Shown piece after piece: positions 35,233-42,499 of a DNA stretch of 42,499 bases (the stretch's first letter is position 1; every line of letters begins with the position of its first letter). Below the pieces are notes generated by a model. It had not been told where the DNA came from. It searched no databases and saw nothing but the letters and a program-made list of their open reading frames with translations. The translations under genes were made by a program, and so were the position numbers. Origin of the DNA: Bacteroidota bacterium (GTDB lineage: Bacteria > Bacteroidota > Bacteroidia > Chitinophagales > Chitinophagaceae); assembly GCA_013286835.1 (NCBI GenBank), contig JABDEZ010000013.1:1-42499 (forward strand). The letters run 5' to 3'.

Positions 35233-35302
35233 ACAAATTTTGTTTTCGTAATGGATTAAATACAATTGTCATTAGGCTTTAATCGGCATTATGACAGCTG
35301 TA

Positions 35303-35340
35303 AAAATAAAAAAAGACCCGGTTACGCGGGTCTTTTTTTT
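35303..35340 (-). terminator. Terminator between gapA and pgk
   Basis: AGACCCG and CGGGTCT form a seven-bp stem, extended by flanking A and T runs, around a six-base loop. It works in either direction and ends the gapA transcript on the minus strand. Confidence 0.88.
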
Positions 35341-35352
35341 ATTAAAGCTTTA

Positions 35353-36366
35353 TTATTTGCTGATCAGGCCGGCAAAGTATTTCATTGTCCTTACCAACTG
35401 GCTTACATAGCTCATCTCGTTATCATACCAGCTAACGGTTTTCACCATTTGGTTGTCACCAACTGTTTGTACTTTAGTTTGTGTAGCATCAAACAGTGAA
35501 CCATAAGTAATACCAACTATATCGCTGCTCACTATTTCATCTACATTGTATCCAAAGCTTTCATTTGCAGCAGCTTTCATCGCAGCATTTACTTCTTCAA
35601 CAGTAGTCTTTTTAGCAAGTATAGTAGTCAGTTCAGTTAAAGAACCGCTTACCACAGGTACGCGTTGTGCACCACCATCCAGTTTGCCTTTCAGTTCTGG
35701 CAATACAAGACCTATTGCTTTTGCTGCACCAGTAGAGTTAGGCACAATGTTTTCTGCAGCAGCGCGTGCGCGGCGCAAGTCGCCTTTAGGGTGCGGTGCA
35801 TCCAAAGTATTCTGGTCGTTGGTATACGCATGTACGGTAGTCATAAAGCCTACCTGTATGCCAAAACTATCATTCAATACCTTAGCCATTGGCGCCAGGC
35901 AGTTTGTAGTGCAAGAAGCGCAACTAATAATAGTTTCGCTGCCATCAAGTATGTTATGGTTTACATTGAATACTACTGTCTTCAGCTCGCCGGTTGCAGG
36001 TGCAGAAATAACTACACGCTTAGCGCCGGCTTTAATGTGTGCATGAGCTTTATCAGCATCAGCAAAGAAACCTGTACATTCTAGAACAACATCTACGTCA
36101 TGCTGTCCCCATGGTATTTGTGCGGGATCTTTCTGGGCGTATATTTTTATCTCATTGCCGTTTACAATAATAGAATCGTCTGTATTGGTAACAGGTACAT
36201 TAAAACGACCCTGTGCTGTATCATACTTCAGCAAATGTGCCAAAACATTGGGTTGGGTAAGATCGTTAATCGCTACAACTTCAATACCCTCCATGTTGTA
36301 GATCTGGCGGAAAGCCAGGCGGCCTATTCGGCCAAAACCGTTAATGGCAATTTTTACTTTACTCAT
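35353..36366 (-). CDS. gapA: Glyceraldehyde-3-phosphate dehydrogenase, type I
   Basis: This 337-residue enzyme oxidises glyceraldehyde-3-phosphate to 1,3-bisphosphoglycerate. The Rossmann start is INGFGRIGR, and the acidic residue in AINDLT (Asp35) suits NAD+ over NADP+. The catalytic cysteine is Cys152 in ASCTTNC and the general base is His179 in TVHAYTND. The preceding ISCA has cysteine at 149 where asparagine is commoner. The C-terminal SWYDNEMSY is intact. A complete promoter lies 37 bases upstream. pgk follows, the next glycolytic enzyme. Confidence 0.97.
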   Translation of the reverse strand: MSKVKIAINGFGRIGRLAFRQIYNMEGIEVVAINDLTQPNVLAHLLKYDTAQGRFNVPVTNTDDSIIVNGNEIKIYAQKDPAQIPWGQHDVDVVLECTGFFADADKAHAHIKAGAKRVVISAPATGELKTVVFNVNHNILDGSETIISCASCTTNCLAPMAKVLNDSFGIQVGFMTTVHAYTNDQNTLDAPHPKGDLRRARAAAENIVPNSTGAAKAIGLVLPELKGKLDGGAQRVPVVSGSLTELTTILAKKTTVEEVNAAMKAAANESFGYNVDEIVSSDIVGITYGSLFDATQTKVQTVGDNQMVKTVSWYDNEMSYVSQLVRTMKYFAGLISK

Positions 36367-36402
36367 TGTGAGATTTGATTTTAAACCATTTTAAAAAGTG
36401 CC

Positions 36403-36434
36403 CAAAGTTACGCGTACTCCCAATAATATCCAAA
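36403..36434 (-). promoter_or_regulatory. Promoter of gapA
   Basis: On the minus strand, TTTG, a 20-base spacer and TAACTTTG match both the -33 and -7 elements of the Bacteroidetes housekeeping promoter. Confidence 0.75.
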
Positions 36435-36513
36435 GTTCATATCACAGAGAGAATAAACACATAAGACTAGCCAACAATATGCGAGGAACAAGAGCCAAAC
36501 TTGCCATAAATAC

Positions 36514-36541
36514 AATAGGGAATGCTTTCGCATCCCCTATT
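36514..36541 (-). terminator. Hairpin after tRNA-Gln, GAAA tetraloop
   Basis: On the minus strand, AATAGGGGATGC, GAAA and GCATTCCCTATT form a 12-bp stem with one mismatch. It begins three bases after the mature tRNA end. The T-tract is weak. Confidence 0.7.
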
Positions 36542-36544
36542 AAG

Positions 36545-36615
36545 TAGTCCCGACTGGATTCGAACCAGGACAAACAGTACCAAAAACTGTTGTGCTACCG
36601 TTACACCACAGGACT
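36545..36615 (-). tRNA. tRNA-Gln (anticodon UUG)
   Basis: The 71-base gene folds into a full cloverleaf. The seven-bp acceptor stem pairs AGTCCTG with CGGGACT (one G-U). The anticodon stem ACAGT/ACTGT holds the loop TTTTGGT, so the anticodon is TTG. The T arm contains GGTTCGAATCC. The discriminator is A and CCA is not encoded. It has its own promoter and a hairpin terminator. Confidence 0.95.
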
Positions 36616-36632
36616 AAACCTGTTTTGGAGCT

Positions 36633-36665
36633 GCAAAGGTAATTACCTGAAGCAAAAAGACAAAA
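36633..36665 (-). promoter_or_regulatory. Promoter of tRNA-Gln
   Basis: On the minus strand, TTTTG, 19 bases and TACCTTTGC are full matches to -33 and -7. The -7 element ends 17 bases before the tRNA, so the leader would be about ten bases. Confidence 0.78.
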
Positions 36666-36763
36666 CTTTTCTAAAAAAAAGTTTTACCCACTCTGGGGTT
36701 AATTATTACTCGTTTTTTACACGGTTACTCATTCTTCAATTCTGTAAAATCAGCTTATTCAGG

Positions 36764-36772
36764 TAGCTTTGC
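36764..36772 (+). promoter_or_regulatory. -7 element of the mrdA-rodA operon
   Basis: TAGCTTTGC matches TAnnTTTG fully. TCTG lies 19 bases upstream as a one-mismatch -33 element. The ATG follows 29 bases later. Confidence 0.6.
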
Positions 36773-36801
36773 AAAGTATCCTTTTCAAATTCTAATTACC
36801 C

Positions 36802-38820
36802 ATGTCCAATACGGCGAACTCGCGCCAGTATGTTATCAGTTTCATATTCATAGGTATAGCCGCTGTTATACTTTTACGGTTGTTTTTTCTGCAATTGTTT
36901 GAGGATAAATACAAGGTTATGGCTAATGACATTGCCATATACAGAAAAGTAGTTTACCCACCGCGAGGTATTATCTACGATAGGAAAAACAGAGTAATGC
37001 TCTACAATCAGGTTGTTTACGACCTGATGGTGACCCCCAATAACGTACCTAAAGTTTTCGACACAGTACAGTTTTGCAATGCATTGGGTATAGATAAAGA
37101 TACCTATGGCAAATTGTTAAACCGTATCAGGGTGCGTAACGGCGGCATGCGCCAAGGGCCTTATATGGAAGAGCTTACCCCGGAGCAGACTGCCCGCTTC
37201 CAGGAAAACGCTTATATCTTCCCCGGCTACGAGCTTGTGGAACGAAATATAAGGGCATACCCAAGCGCCAGTGCGGGCATAATTCTTGGCTATATAGGCG
37301 AGGTATCTCCCGAAATGCTCAAAACAAGCCGCTATGCCTCTTACCAGCAGGGCGACTACCTGGGCATGAACGGCCTTGAACGCAGTTACGAAGAAGTACT
37401 ACGCGGGCAGCGCGGTGTACACTTCCTGGAACGTGATAATTTCAACCGCCCACGCGAACCTTTTAAAGGTGGTGCACTAGACACCCAGGAAGTAGCAGGC
37501 AAAAGTTTACAACTATATACCGATGCCGAGTTACAGGCATATGCCGAAAAACTGATGCAGAACAAGATCGGCAGTGTGGTAGCTATAGATCCTAAAACAG
37601 GTGGCATATTGGCTATGGTCAGTAGTCCCAGTTATGATCCCAACTTGCTGCGAGGTCGCGAGAGAGCTAAGAACTTTTCAAACTTGTACAAAAATGCCAC
37701 CCACCCTCTGTTCAACAGAGCTATGCAGGCTACTTACCAGCCCGGCTCTACTATAAAACCAATGACGGGACTTGTAGCGCTAAGCGTGGGTGCCATTGTT
37801 CCTTCTTTTGGGCTGGCGTGCTTTGGTCATTATAACCTATGCGGCAGGCCTATAGCCTGTGAGCATCATGATGCAGGCCATGCCGCTAACTTCAGGCTCG
37901 CTCTGGCACACTCCTGTAACTCTTATTTCTGTCACATCTTCCGCCTCACGTGCGATAATCCCAAAGCTGGTGGCGTAAAAAAAGGATTGCAAATGTGGCA
38001 CGACTACTTCTCTTCTTTCGGGTATGGGCATGCCACTGGTGTGGATCTCCCTTTTGAAGGCAAAGGCTTGCTTCCCGATTCCAGCTATTATAATAACAGG
38101 TATCACAACGTCTGGAACTCATGCACTATAGTCTTTGTAGGCATGGGACAAGGCGAGTTGGCACTCACTCCTTTACAGATGGCCAATGGCATGTGTATCA
38201 TTGCAAATAAAGGCTATTATTATACTCCCCACTTTGTAAGATCCATCGGCAATAACGAGAAAGACACCTTGCTGAAATCATACTTAAAAAAGCATATTGT
38301 TACCAGCGTTTCTGATACTACGTTCTCTGTTATACAGCAAGCCATGCAGGATGTGGTAGAAAGCGGTACTGCCATTGGGGCCAAAATAGATGGCATTACC
38401 ATTTGCGCAAAAACAGGGACTGCTGAAAATAAAGCCATTGTGGGCGGAGTAGCTATAAAAATGGCCAACCACTCCATGTTCGTTGCTTTTGCACCGCGCG
38501 AGAATCCTAAAATAGCTATCGCGGTGGCTATAGAAAATGCCGGCTTCGGCGCTACTTGGGCCGCTCCTATTGCCAGCCTGCTCATAGAAAAATATTTGCG
38601 CGACAGTGTCTCCGTAAAACGCAAGGCTATGGAAGACAAAATGATCAACGCGCACCTGATCAATAAATATGTCTATTCAATAGACTCCGTTCAGCGCATG
38701 CACTTCCAGGAAGCGTACAAAGCAAAAATGGAAAAGAAAATGCTGGAGGCAAGTAGCAAACATTATACTGATTCAGTAATGTTGAACAGATGGCTCAGAA
38801 ATCAATTAGATAATAAATAA
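36802..38820 (+). CDS. mrdA: Penicillin-binding protein 2 (peptidoglycan transpeptidase of elongation)
   Basis: This 672-residue protein has an N-terminal membrane anchor (about 11-30), a PBP dimerisation domain with PPRGIIYDR, and a transpeptidase domain (about 255-600). The catalytic Ser316 is in GSTIK. The second motif is Ser371-Cys-Asn and the third is KTG at 537-539. PBP2 cross-links peptidoglycan in the periplasm during rod elongation, together with RodA, encoded 23 bases downstream. The mreBCD genes, usually just upstream in Bacteroidetes, are not present here; tRNA-Gln and gapA lie there on the opposite strand. The cysteine-rich stretch at 340-385 (C340, C347, C353, C372, C377) is unusual for a PBP2. 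Confidence 0.95.
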   Translation: MSNTANSRQYVISFIFIGIAAVILLRLFFLQLFEDKYKVMANDIAIYRKVVYPPRGIIYDRKNRVMLYNQVVYDLMVTPNNVPKVFDTVQFCNALGIDKDTYGKLLNRIRVRNGGMRQGPYMEELTPEQTARFQENAYIFPGYELVERNIRAYPSASAGIILGYIGEVSPEMLKTSRYASYQQGDYLGMNGLERSYEEVLRGQRGVHFLERDNFNRPREPFKGGALDTQEVAGKSLQLYTDAELQAYAEKLMQNKIGSVVAIDPKTGGILAMVSSPSYDPNLLRGRERAKNFSNLYKNATHPLFNRAMQATYQPGSTIKPMTGLVALSVGAIVPSFGLACFGHYNLCGRPIACEHHDAGHAANFRLALAHSCNSYFCHIFRLTCDNPKAGGVKKGLQMWHDYFSSFGYGHATGVDLPFEGKGLLPDSSYYNNRYHNVWNSCTIVFVGMGQGELALTPLQMANGMCIIANKGYYYTPHFVRSIGNNEKDTLLKSYLKKHIVTSVSDTTFSVIQQAMQDVVESGTAIGAKIDGITICAKTGTAENKAIVGGVAIKMANHSMFVAFAPRENPKIAIAVAIENAGFGATWAAPIASLLIEKYLRDSVSVKRKAMEDKMINAHLINKYVYSIDSVQRMHFQEAYKAKMEKKMLEASSKHYTDSVMLNRWLRNQLDNK

Positions 38821-38843
38821 TACAGGAAGAAAGGCAAAACAAT

Positions 38844-40181
38844 ATGGGGGCTTTACGAAAATCGTTATTTAACAGGTTAGATGGCATTACAATTCTACTT
38901 TATGTGACACTAGTCACTATAGGATTGTTTACTATTTTTTCTGTAGAACATCGCAGTACAGATCCCACCATTTTTATTATGAGCAAAACCTATATGAAGC
39001 AGGTCATATTCTTTGGCATTGCCCTGTTTATAGGTCTTATCATCATACTTACCGAAAGCAAGTTTTTCTCTTCGTTTGCTTTTCTTTTTTATACCATGGG
39101 GCTGTTTATTCTATTCATCACCATTTTTGCAGGAGTCGATGTTAAAGGCTCCCGTTCCTGGCTAGGCATAGGTAGTTTTCGTTTTCAACCAGGCGAGGTC
39201 TGCAAAATATTTACAGCCTTGGCACTAGCTAAATTCTTATCCTTACCAGAAACAAACTTCAAAACACTCAAACACCGGCTGGTAGGCGTTGCAATAGTTC
39301 TTATACCAGCAGCTATGATCATATTGCAAAAAGAGACAGGTCTCGCACTGGTATATTTCTGCTTTTTTCTGGTTATGTACCGCGAAGGACTTCCCAATTC
39401 TGTACTTATTGTGGGCTTTTCAACTATTGCACTGGTACTGGCCACCCTATTGGTCGATCGTAAAGTATTGTTTATCGTACTTACTGCTGTAGCGCTCATC
39501 ATTGGTTTTTTGCTACGCAATAACTTAAGAAGAAATGTTATCGGCATCATACTGCTTGTAGGCATATGGGGCACCAGCATGTTGTTCAGCCAGGTAGCCG
39601 TACCTTTTATATTCAAACATGTGCTCGAAAAACACCAGATCGACCGCATATTTTCAACAATTGGTATGGACGTTCCCGATGCCTACAACAAAGCTGCAAA
39701 AGGAGACGAAGATGAAGATAATGGAGGTAAAAAGGTAAACAGCTCCGATTACAACGTAAAACAATCTAAAATAGCTATCGGTTCAGGTGGTTTCTGGGGT
39801 AAGGGGTTTCTAAATGGCACGTCCACAAAAAACGAGTTTGTACCCGAGCAAAATACCGACTTCATCTTTTGTGCTATAGGCGAGCAGTTTGGCTTTTTAG
39901 GCAGTCTTGTACTTGTCGGGTTATATGTCACGCTTATGATGCGCATTATTTTTATTGCTGAGCGGCAGCGGTCCTCATTTACCCGCATATATGCCTATTG
40001 CGTAGCTTCTATTTTGTTCTTTCACTTTGCTGTAAATATATCAATGACTATTGGCCTGGCACCTGTAATAGGCATCACCCTGCCCTTCCTCAGTTATGGC
40101 GGATCATCATTGTTGTCTTTCAGTATCCTTATTTTTATTTTGATCCGCCTGGATGCCGATCGACAGGTATTGATACGCTAA
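38844..40181 (+). CDS. rodA: Rod shape-determining protein RodA (SEDS glycosyltransferase)
   Basis: This 445-residue SEDS protein polymerises lipid II into glycan strands. It has about ten membrane helices, with the family segments GSRSWLGIGSFRFQPGE, LQKETGLALVYF, a TDFIFCAIGEQFGFLGS loop and the late GITLPFLSYGGSS. The large periplasmic loop contains an acidic insert (GDEDEDNGGKK). It is co-transcribed with mrdA. The next gene follows after 11 bases. Confidence 0.95.
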   Translation: MGALRKSLFNRLDGITILLYVTLVTIGLFTIFSVEHRSTDPTIFIMSKTYMKQVIFFGIALFIGLIIILTESKFFSSFAFLFYTMGLFILFITIFAGVDVKGSRSWLGIGSFRFQPGEVCKIFTALALAKFLSLPETNFKTLKHRLVGVAIVLIPAAMIILQKETGLALVYFCFFLVMYREGLPNSVLIVGFSTIALVLATLLVDRKVLFIVLTAVALIIGFLLRNNLRRNVIGIILLVGIWGTSMLFSQVAVPFIFKHVLEKHQIDRIFSTIGMDVPDAYNKAAKGDEDEDNGGKKVNSSDYNVKQSKIAIGSGGFWGKGFLNGTSTKNEFVPEQNTDFIFCAIGEQFGFLGSLVLVGLYVTLMMRIIFIAERQRSSFTRIYAYCVASILFFHFAVNISMTIGLAPVIGITLPFLSYGGSSLLSFSILIFILIRLDADRQVLIR

Positions 40182-40192
40182 CTTTACAAATT

Positions 40193-40939
40193 ATGGCTCA
40201 GATTTTCCCTTTATCAGAAGGCGCTTTTACTGTCGGTCACGACAAGCGCTTCGTCCCTTTCAATCTCGATAAGGATATACTCACAGATCGTTCTACAGGG
40301 TCTCTTTTAGTTGAAGTACAGCCTTTTCTTGTAGTTACAGCAAAAGATGTCATCATTTTCGACTCTGGTCTTGGTTTTCATAATGCAGAAGGTGTACCGC
40401 AAATACATGAGAACATACGACAGCATGGCTATGAGCCTAGTCAGGTGACCAAAGTATTAATGTCACATCTCCACAAAGATCATGCAGGTGGCTTGGTCTA
40501 TATGTCTGATAATGGCGTTATAAATACTACGTTTCCAAACGCAGATTATTACATTTACAGGCCAGAAGCCGACTACGCCCTGCAACATAGCGGCTCGTCA
40601 TATATTGCGGCAGATTTCGAACCCTTACTGGCCACTACACAAGTAAAATGGCTGGATGGAGAAGAGGGAAATATTGATGGATACATACATTTCACGCACT
40701 CAGGAGGTCACTGTCCGCAGCATATCGTATTTCTAATTAATGATGGAGGCGATAAAGTGTTTTACGGAGGTGATGAAGCACCTCAGTTAAAACAAATGAT
40801 AATGAAGTACATAGCCAAGTACGACAACGATGGTAAAAAAGCAATGGAACTACGTGCCCAATATCTGGAAGAAGGTAAACACGAAGGCTGGCAGTTTTTA
40901 TTCTACCATGACATAAAAACGCCTGTGAACCGTTTTTAG
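40193..40939 (+). CDS. Metallo-beta-lactamase-fold hydrolase
   Basis: This 248-residue protein carries the metal motif SHLHKDHAGG (HxHxDH), a later GGHCPQH histidine and the GGDEAP aspartate loop. Together these give a two-metal hydrolase site of the MBL fold. The family includes lactonases, glyoxalases and phosphodiesterases; the substrate here is unknown. The ATG at 40193 lies 11 bases after the rodA stop, so it is probably the last gene of the mrdA-rodA unit. A longer reading frame starting inside rodA is rejected because it lacks any conserved content. There is no signal peptide, so a cytoplasmic site is expected. Confidence 0.88.
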   Translation: MAQIFPLSEGAFTVGHDKRFVPFNLDKDILTDRSTGSLLVEVQPFLVVTAKDVIIFDSGLGFHNAEGVPQIHENIRQHGYEPSQVTKVLMSHLHKDHAGGLVYMSDNGVINTTFPNADYYIYRPEADYALQHSGSSYIAADFEPLLATTQVKWLDGEEGNIDGYIHFTHSGGHCPQHIVFLINDGGDKVFYGGDEAPQLKQMIMKYIAKYDNDGKKAMELRAQYLEEGKHEGWQFLFYHDIKTPVNRF

Positions 40940-40961
40940 AAACAGTGATAACGTTGTAACT

Positions 40962-41456
40962 CTATCGGCCATCATGATCCTTCCATATGGCATCGCCATT
41001 ACCATTGTGCTTATCTTTCAGGCGTTGCATCAGCATAGTATTAAAATCATGCTCAGCTTTAAAAAGATTGGCAAGCTGCTGGGGTGTTAATACGTTAAGA
41101 AACTGATCCCTGTATTTCCTTTTCAGATCAACAGAGGCAGCCTGGAAATCCAAATTATCATCAAAGAACTGGCGCGATACATGGTCATCATTCTTATTCA
41201 AACCCTTATACTTCTCGAAATAACTCTTTCTAAGCGCTTTAAGTTCTTTTTCATAACTGCTGTAAACCGGCCAAAATACTTGCGATTGTTGTGAAGTGAG
41301 ATTCAGCCTGTCTGTTATATAAGCTACTTTAATAGAATGTATATGTTCCAATGTGGCATGCTTATCGTCCCTATCCTGGGCATATAGCACACTATTTGCA
41401 AAAAACCCCCAAAGAGTAACAAGGCAAAGTAACCATTTCATTTTTGTGCTCTTCAT
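40962..41456 (-). CDS. Periplasmic Spy/CpxP-like protein
   Basis: This 164-residue protein has a signal peptide (about 1-26, ending VLYAQ). The mature part is almost all helix and charged, with two LTxxQ-type segments: LNLTSQQSQVF and VLTPQQLANLF. That is the pattern of Spy/CpxP family periplasmic chaperones and metal or envelope-stress sensors. It ends in a polar tail (DAIWKDHDGR). It is the third gene after an ECF sigma factor and an anti-sigma-like protein, with a one-base gap to the latter, so it is probably co-expressed and may act in envelope-stress sensing. This role is inference. Confidence 0.78.
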   Translation of the reverse strand: MKSTKMKWLLCLVTLWGFFANSVLYAQDRDDKHATLEHIHSIKVAYITDRLNLTSQQSQVFWPVYSSYEKELKALRKSYFEKYKGLNKNDDHVSRQFFDDNLDFQAASVDLKRKYRDQFLNVLTPQQLANLFKAEHDFNTMLMQRLKDKHNGNGDAIWKDHDGR

Positions 41457-41457
41457 A

Positions 41458-42114
41458 TTAATTTATATTATACTCAGTCTTTAAACCCGTTTCATCCAGG
41501 TACTGTTCTATATCACTTTTATCCAATTTACCTATTGCATTTACCACTGTAAAATCTGTATTGGCAACAGGTATCGATGCTTCAGCATCCACATCATTCA
41601 GGTTTTGATGCACATATTCCTGCACAGATTTTACGGGTACTGAAGCCAATTGTTTTTCTGGGCTTATGTTCTTATGTACTTCATATTCATACCCAATACC
41701 AATAGCTACCAGCAGTATAGCTGCCACAGCCTGCCGCATCCATCTGCGTGGTGCAAAAGCTATAGTTCTGCCGGCTGGCTTTTTTACTTGTGCTAATATA
41801 GCTCCAGGCACACCCTCAAAATAACCTTGTGGCACAGCAAATGGCATTTCTTTCGAACTGCTAAATTCAAGACTTTCCATTTTTGCAGCTTCCAGTATCT
41901 GCGCTGGAAAAGCTTCAAAAAACCCATTGGGCACAGCAAAAGACATTTTTTTGCTGCTGGTTATCAATTCGTCACTTACTGTATAAACAGATATCTCTTT
42001 TATGTTCGATTCAAAGTAACCCAACGGCACTTCATAGGGCATTGCACGCGACATATCAGCCAGCGGACTGCCCCACTCTCTTAATTCCGCCAGTATGTCA
42101 TTTTCCTTTTTCAT
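41458..42114 (-). CDS. Anti-sigma-like membrane protein with three VPxGYFE-type motifs
   Basis: This 218-residue protein has a soluble N-terminal part, one membrane helix (about 128-142, AVAAILLVAIGIGYE) and a C-terminal domain ending in DIEQYLDETGLKTEYN. The N-terminal part holds three copies of a short motif about 33 residues apart: YEVPLGYFES, FAVPNGFFEA and FAVPQGYFEG. The position directly after an ECF sigma gene and the one-helix topology fit an anti-sigma factor. I see no classic zinc-binding anti-sigma motif. The ATG at 42114 is used; a GTG just before it at 42117 is possible. There is a 32-base gap to the sigma gene. Confidence 0.72.
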   Translation of the reverse strand: MKKENDILAELREWGSPLADMSRAMPYEVPLGYFESNIKEISVYTVSDELITSSKKMSFAVPNGFFEAFPAQILEAAKMESLEFSSSKEMPFAVPQGYFEGVPGAILAQVKKPAGRTIAFAPRRWMRQAVAAILLVAIGIGYEYEVHKNISPEKQLASVPVKSVQEYVHQNLNDVDAEASIPVANTDFTVVNAIGKLDKSDIEQYLDETGLKTEYNIN

Positions 42115-42146
42115 CACTCGTTTGACTATTATAGACCCTGCTAAGT

Positions 42147-42499
42147 TTAACTGTTGATCATATAAGCTTCCACCTTTTTAACGGCATGGTGATAGCTCGC
42201 CTTTAATGCCCCAACTGATGTATCTAATACTGTTGACATCTCTTCATACGGCATTTCATCATAATATCGTAGATTAAAGACTACCCTTTGTTTCTCTGGG
42301 AGTGCTTGTATCGCCTGCTGTAGTTTCCACTCTATTTTATTAGCATCAAAGCCTTTCTGTTCCACCAGTTTCTCCGCAAATACATTATCGTCTATAGATA
42401 CTGTGCTCCTTTTCTTTTTACTGCTGATCCATGTCAGCGTTTCATTAGTAGCTATCCTGTACAGCCAGGTATATAGGTTCGACTCTTCCCTAAATTCGC
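42147..42499 (-). CDS. ECF-type RNA polymerase sigma factor, C-terminal part; 5' end lies outside the window
   Basis: The frame is open to the window edge, giving about 116 residues. SNLYTWLYRIATN is the end of region 2. The later LQQAIQALPEKQRVVFNLRYYDEMPYEEMSTVLDTSVGALK segment is region 4, ending in a DNA-binding helix with ASYHHAVKKVEAYM. ECF sigma factors redirect RNA polymerase to stress or surface genes. It is followed by an anti-sigma-like membrane protein and a Spy-like protein, a common regulatory triplet in Bacteroidetes. The start cannot be seen. Confidence 0.93.
   Translation of the reverse strand, partial: EFREESNLYTWLYRIATNETLTWISSKKKRSTVSIDDNVFAEKLVEQKGFDANKIEWKLQQAIQALPEKQRVVFNLRYYDEMPYEEMSTVLDTSVGALKASYHHAVKKVEAYMINS

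Noticed and set aside
39998-40192. Upstream extension of the MBL-fold hydrolase by 65 codons into rodA
   Set aside because: The extension overlaps the conserved end of rodA in another frame and has no family content. The ATG at 40193 is well placed.
1-42499. Mobile elements, phage genes, toxin-antitoxin pairs, defence genes or attachment sites
   Set aside because: No transposase, integrase, phage structural gene, toxin-like small gene pair or flanking direct repeats at the tRNA were seen. The tRNA-Gln 3' end has no duplicated copy nearby.

Overview
The window comes from a Bacteroidetes (Bacteroidota) chromosome, probably a Chitinophagaceae-like or Sphingobacteriales-like lineage. The evidence is two large secreted proteins ending in type IX secretion (T9SS) type A sorting domains, a gldE homologue in the mutY-ssb-gldE order typical of the phylum, promoters with the Bacteroidetes -7 element (TAnnTTTG, sometimes with an upstream TTTG), a split transketolase, and an ECF sigma / membrane anti-sigma-like / Spy-like cluster. 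The genus cannot be fixed from sequence alone.

Layout. 1-3.1 kb: 3' end of an alpha-glucan phosphorylase, a hotdog thioesterase and a carbohydrate porin. 3.1-9.2 kb: recQ, a deoxynucleoside kinase, an esterase-like lipoprotein with a tetratricopeptide-like tail, a small membrane protein and an AraC-type regulator. 9.2-12.1 kb: thiolase, a CoA-binding protein and anmK. 12.2-15.3 kb: pfkA and fbp, antagonistic enzymes pointing at each other, with a histidine-heptad mini-protein and an unknown secreted protein between them. 15.5-18.9 kb: a frameshifted corA, a NUDIX hydrolase and an ABC exporter. 18.9-27.3 kb: a small membrane protein and two giant tandem paralogues, each with a conserved N-terminal domain, seven SBBP repeats, Ig-like modules and a T9SS sorting domain. 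27.4-30.4 kb: gldE, ssb, mutY. 30.5-36.4 kb: transketolase N-subunit, a lipoprotein, trhO, a DUF72 protein, pgk and gapA. 36.5-36.7 kb: tRNA-Gln(UUG) with its own promoter and terminator. 36.8-40.9 kb: mrdA (PBP2), rodA and a metallo-beta-lactamase-fold hydrolase. 40.9-42.5 kb: a Spy/CpxP-like protein, an anti-sigma-like membrane protein and a truncated ECF sigma factor.

Function. Most of the window is housekeeping. Central carbon metabolism is heavily represented (glycogen breakdown, pfkA, fbp, tktN, gapA, pgk). Cell-wall elongation is represented by mrdA-rodA and muropeptide salvage by anmK. Surface biology is represented by the T9SS cargo pair next to gldE.

I found no CRISPR array, prophage, insertion sequence or defence island. 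No intergenic stretch exceeds about 300 bases without an assigned feature. The most notable observations are the identity gradient between the tandem SBBP/T9SS paralogues, the +1 frameshift and missing GMN glycine in corA, the histidine-heptad mini-protein, and the triple VPxGYFE-type motif in the anti-sigma-like protein. None amounts to a clear new system.
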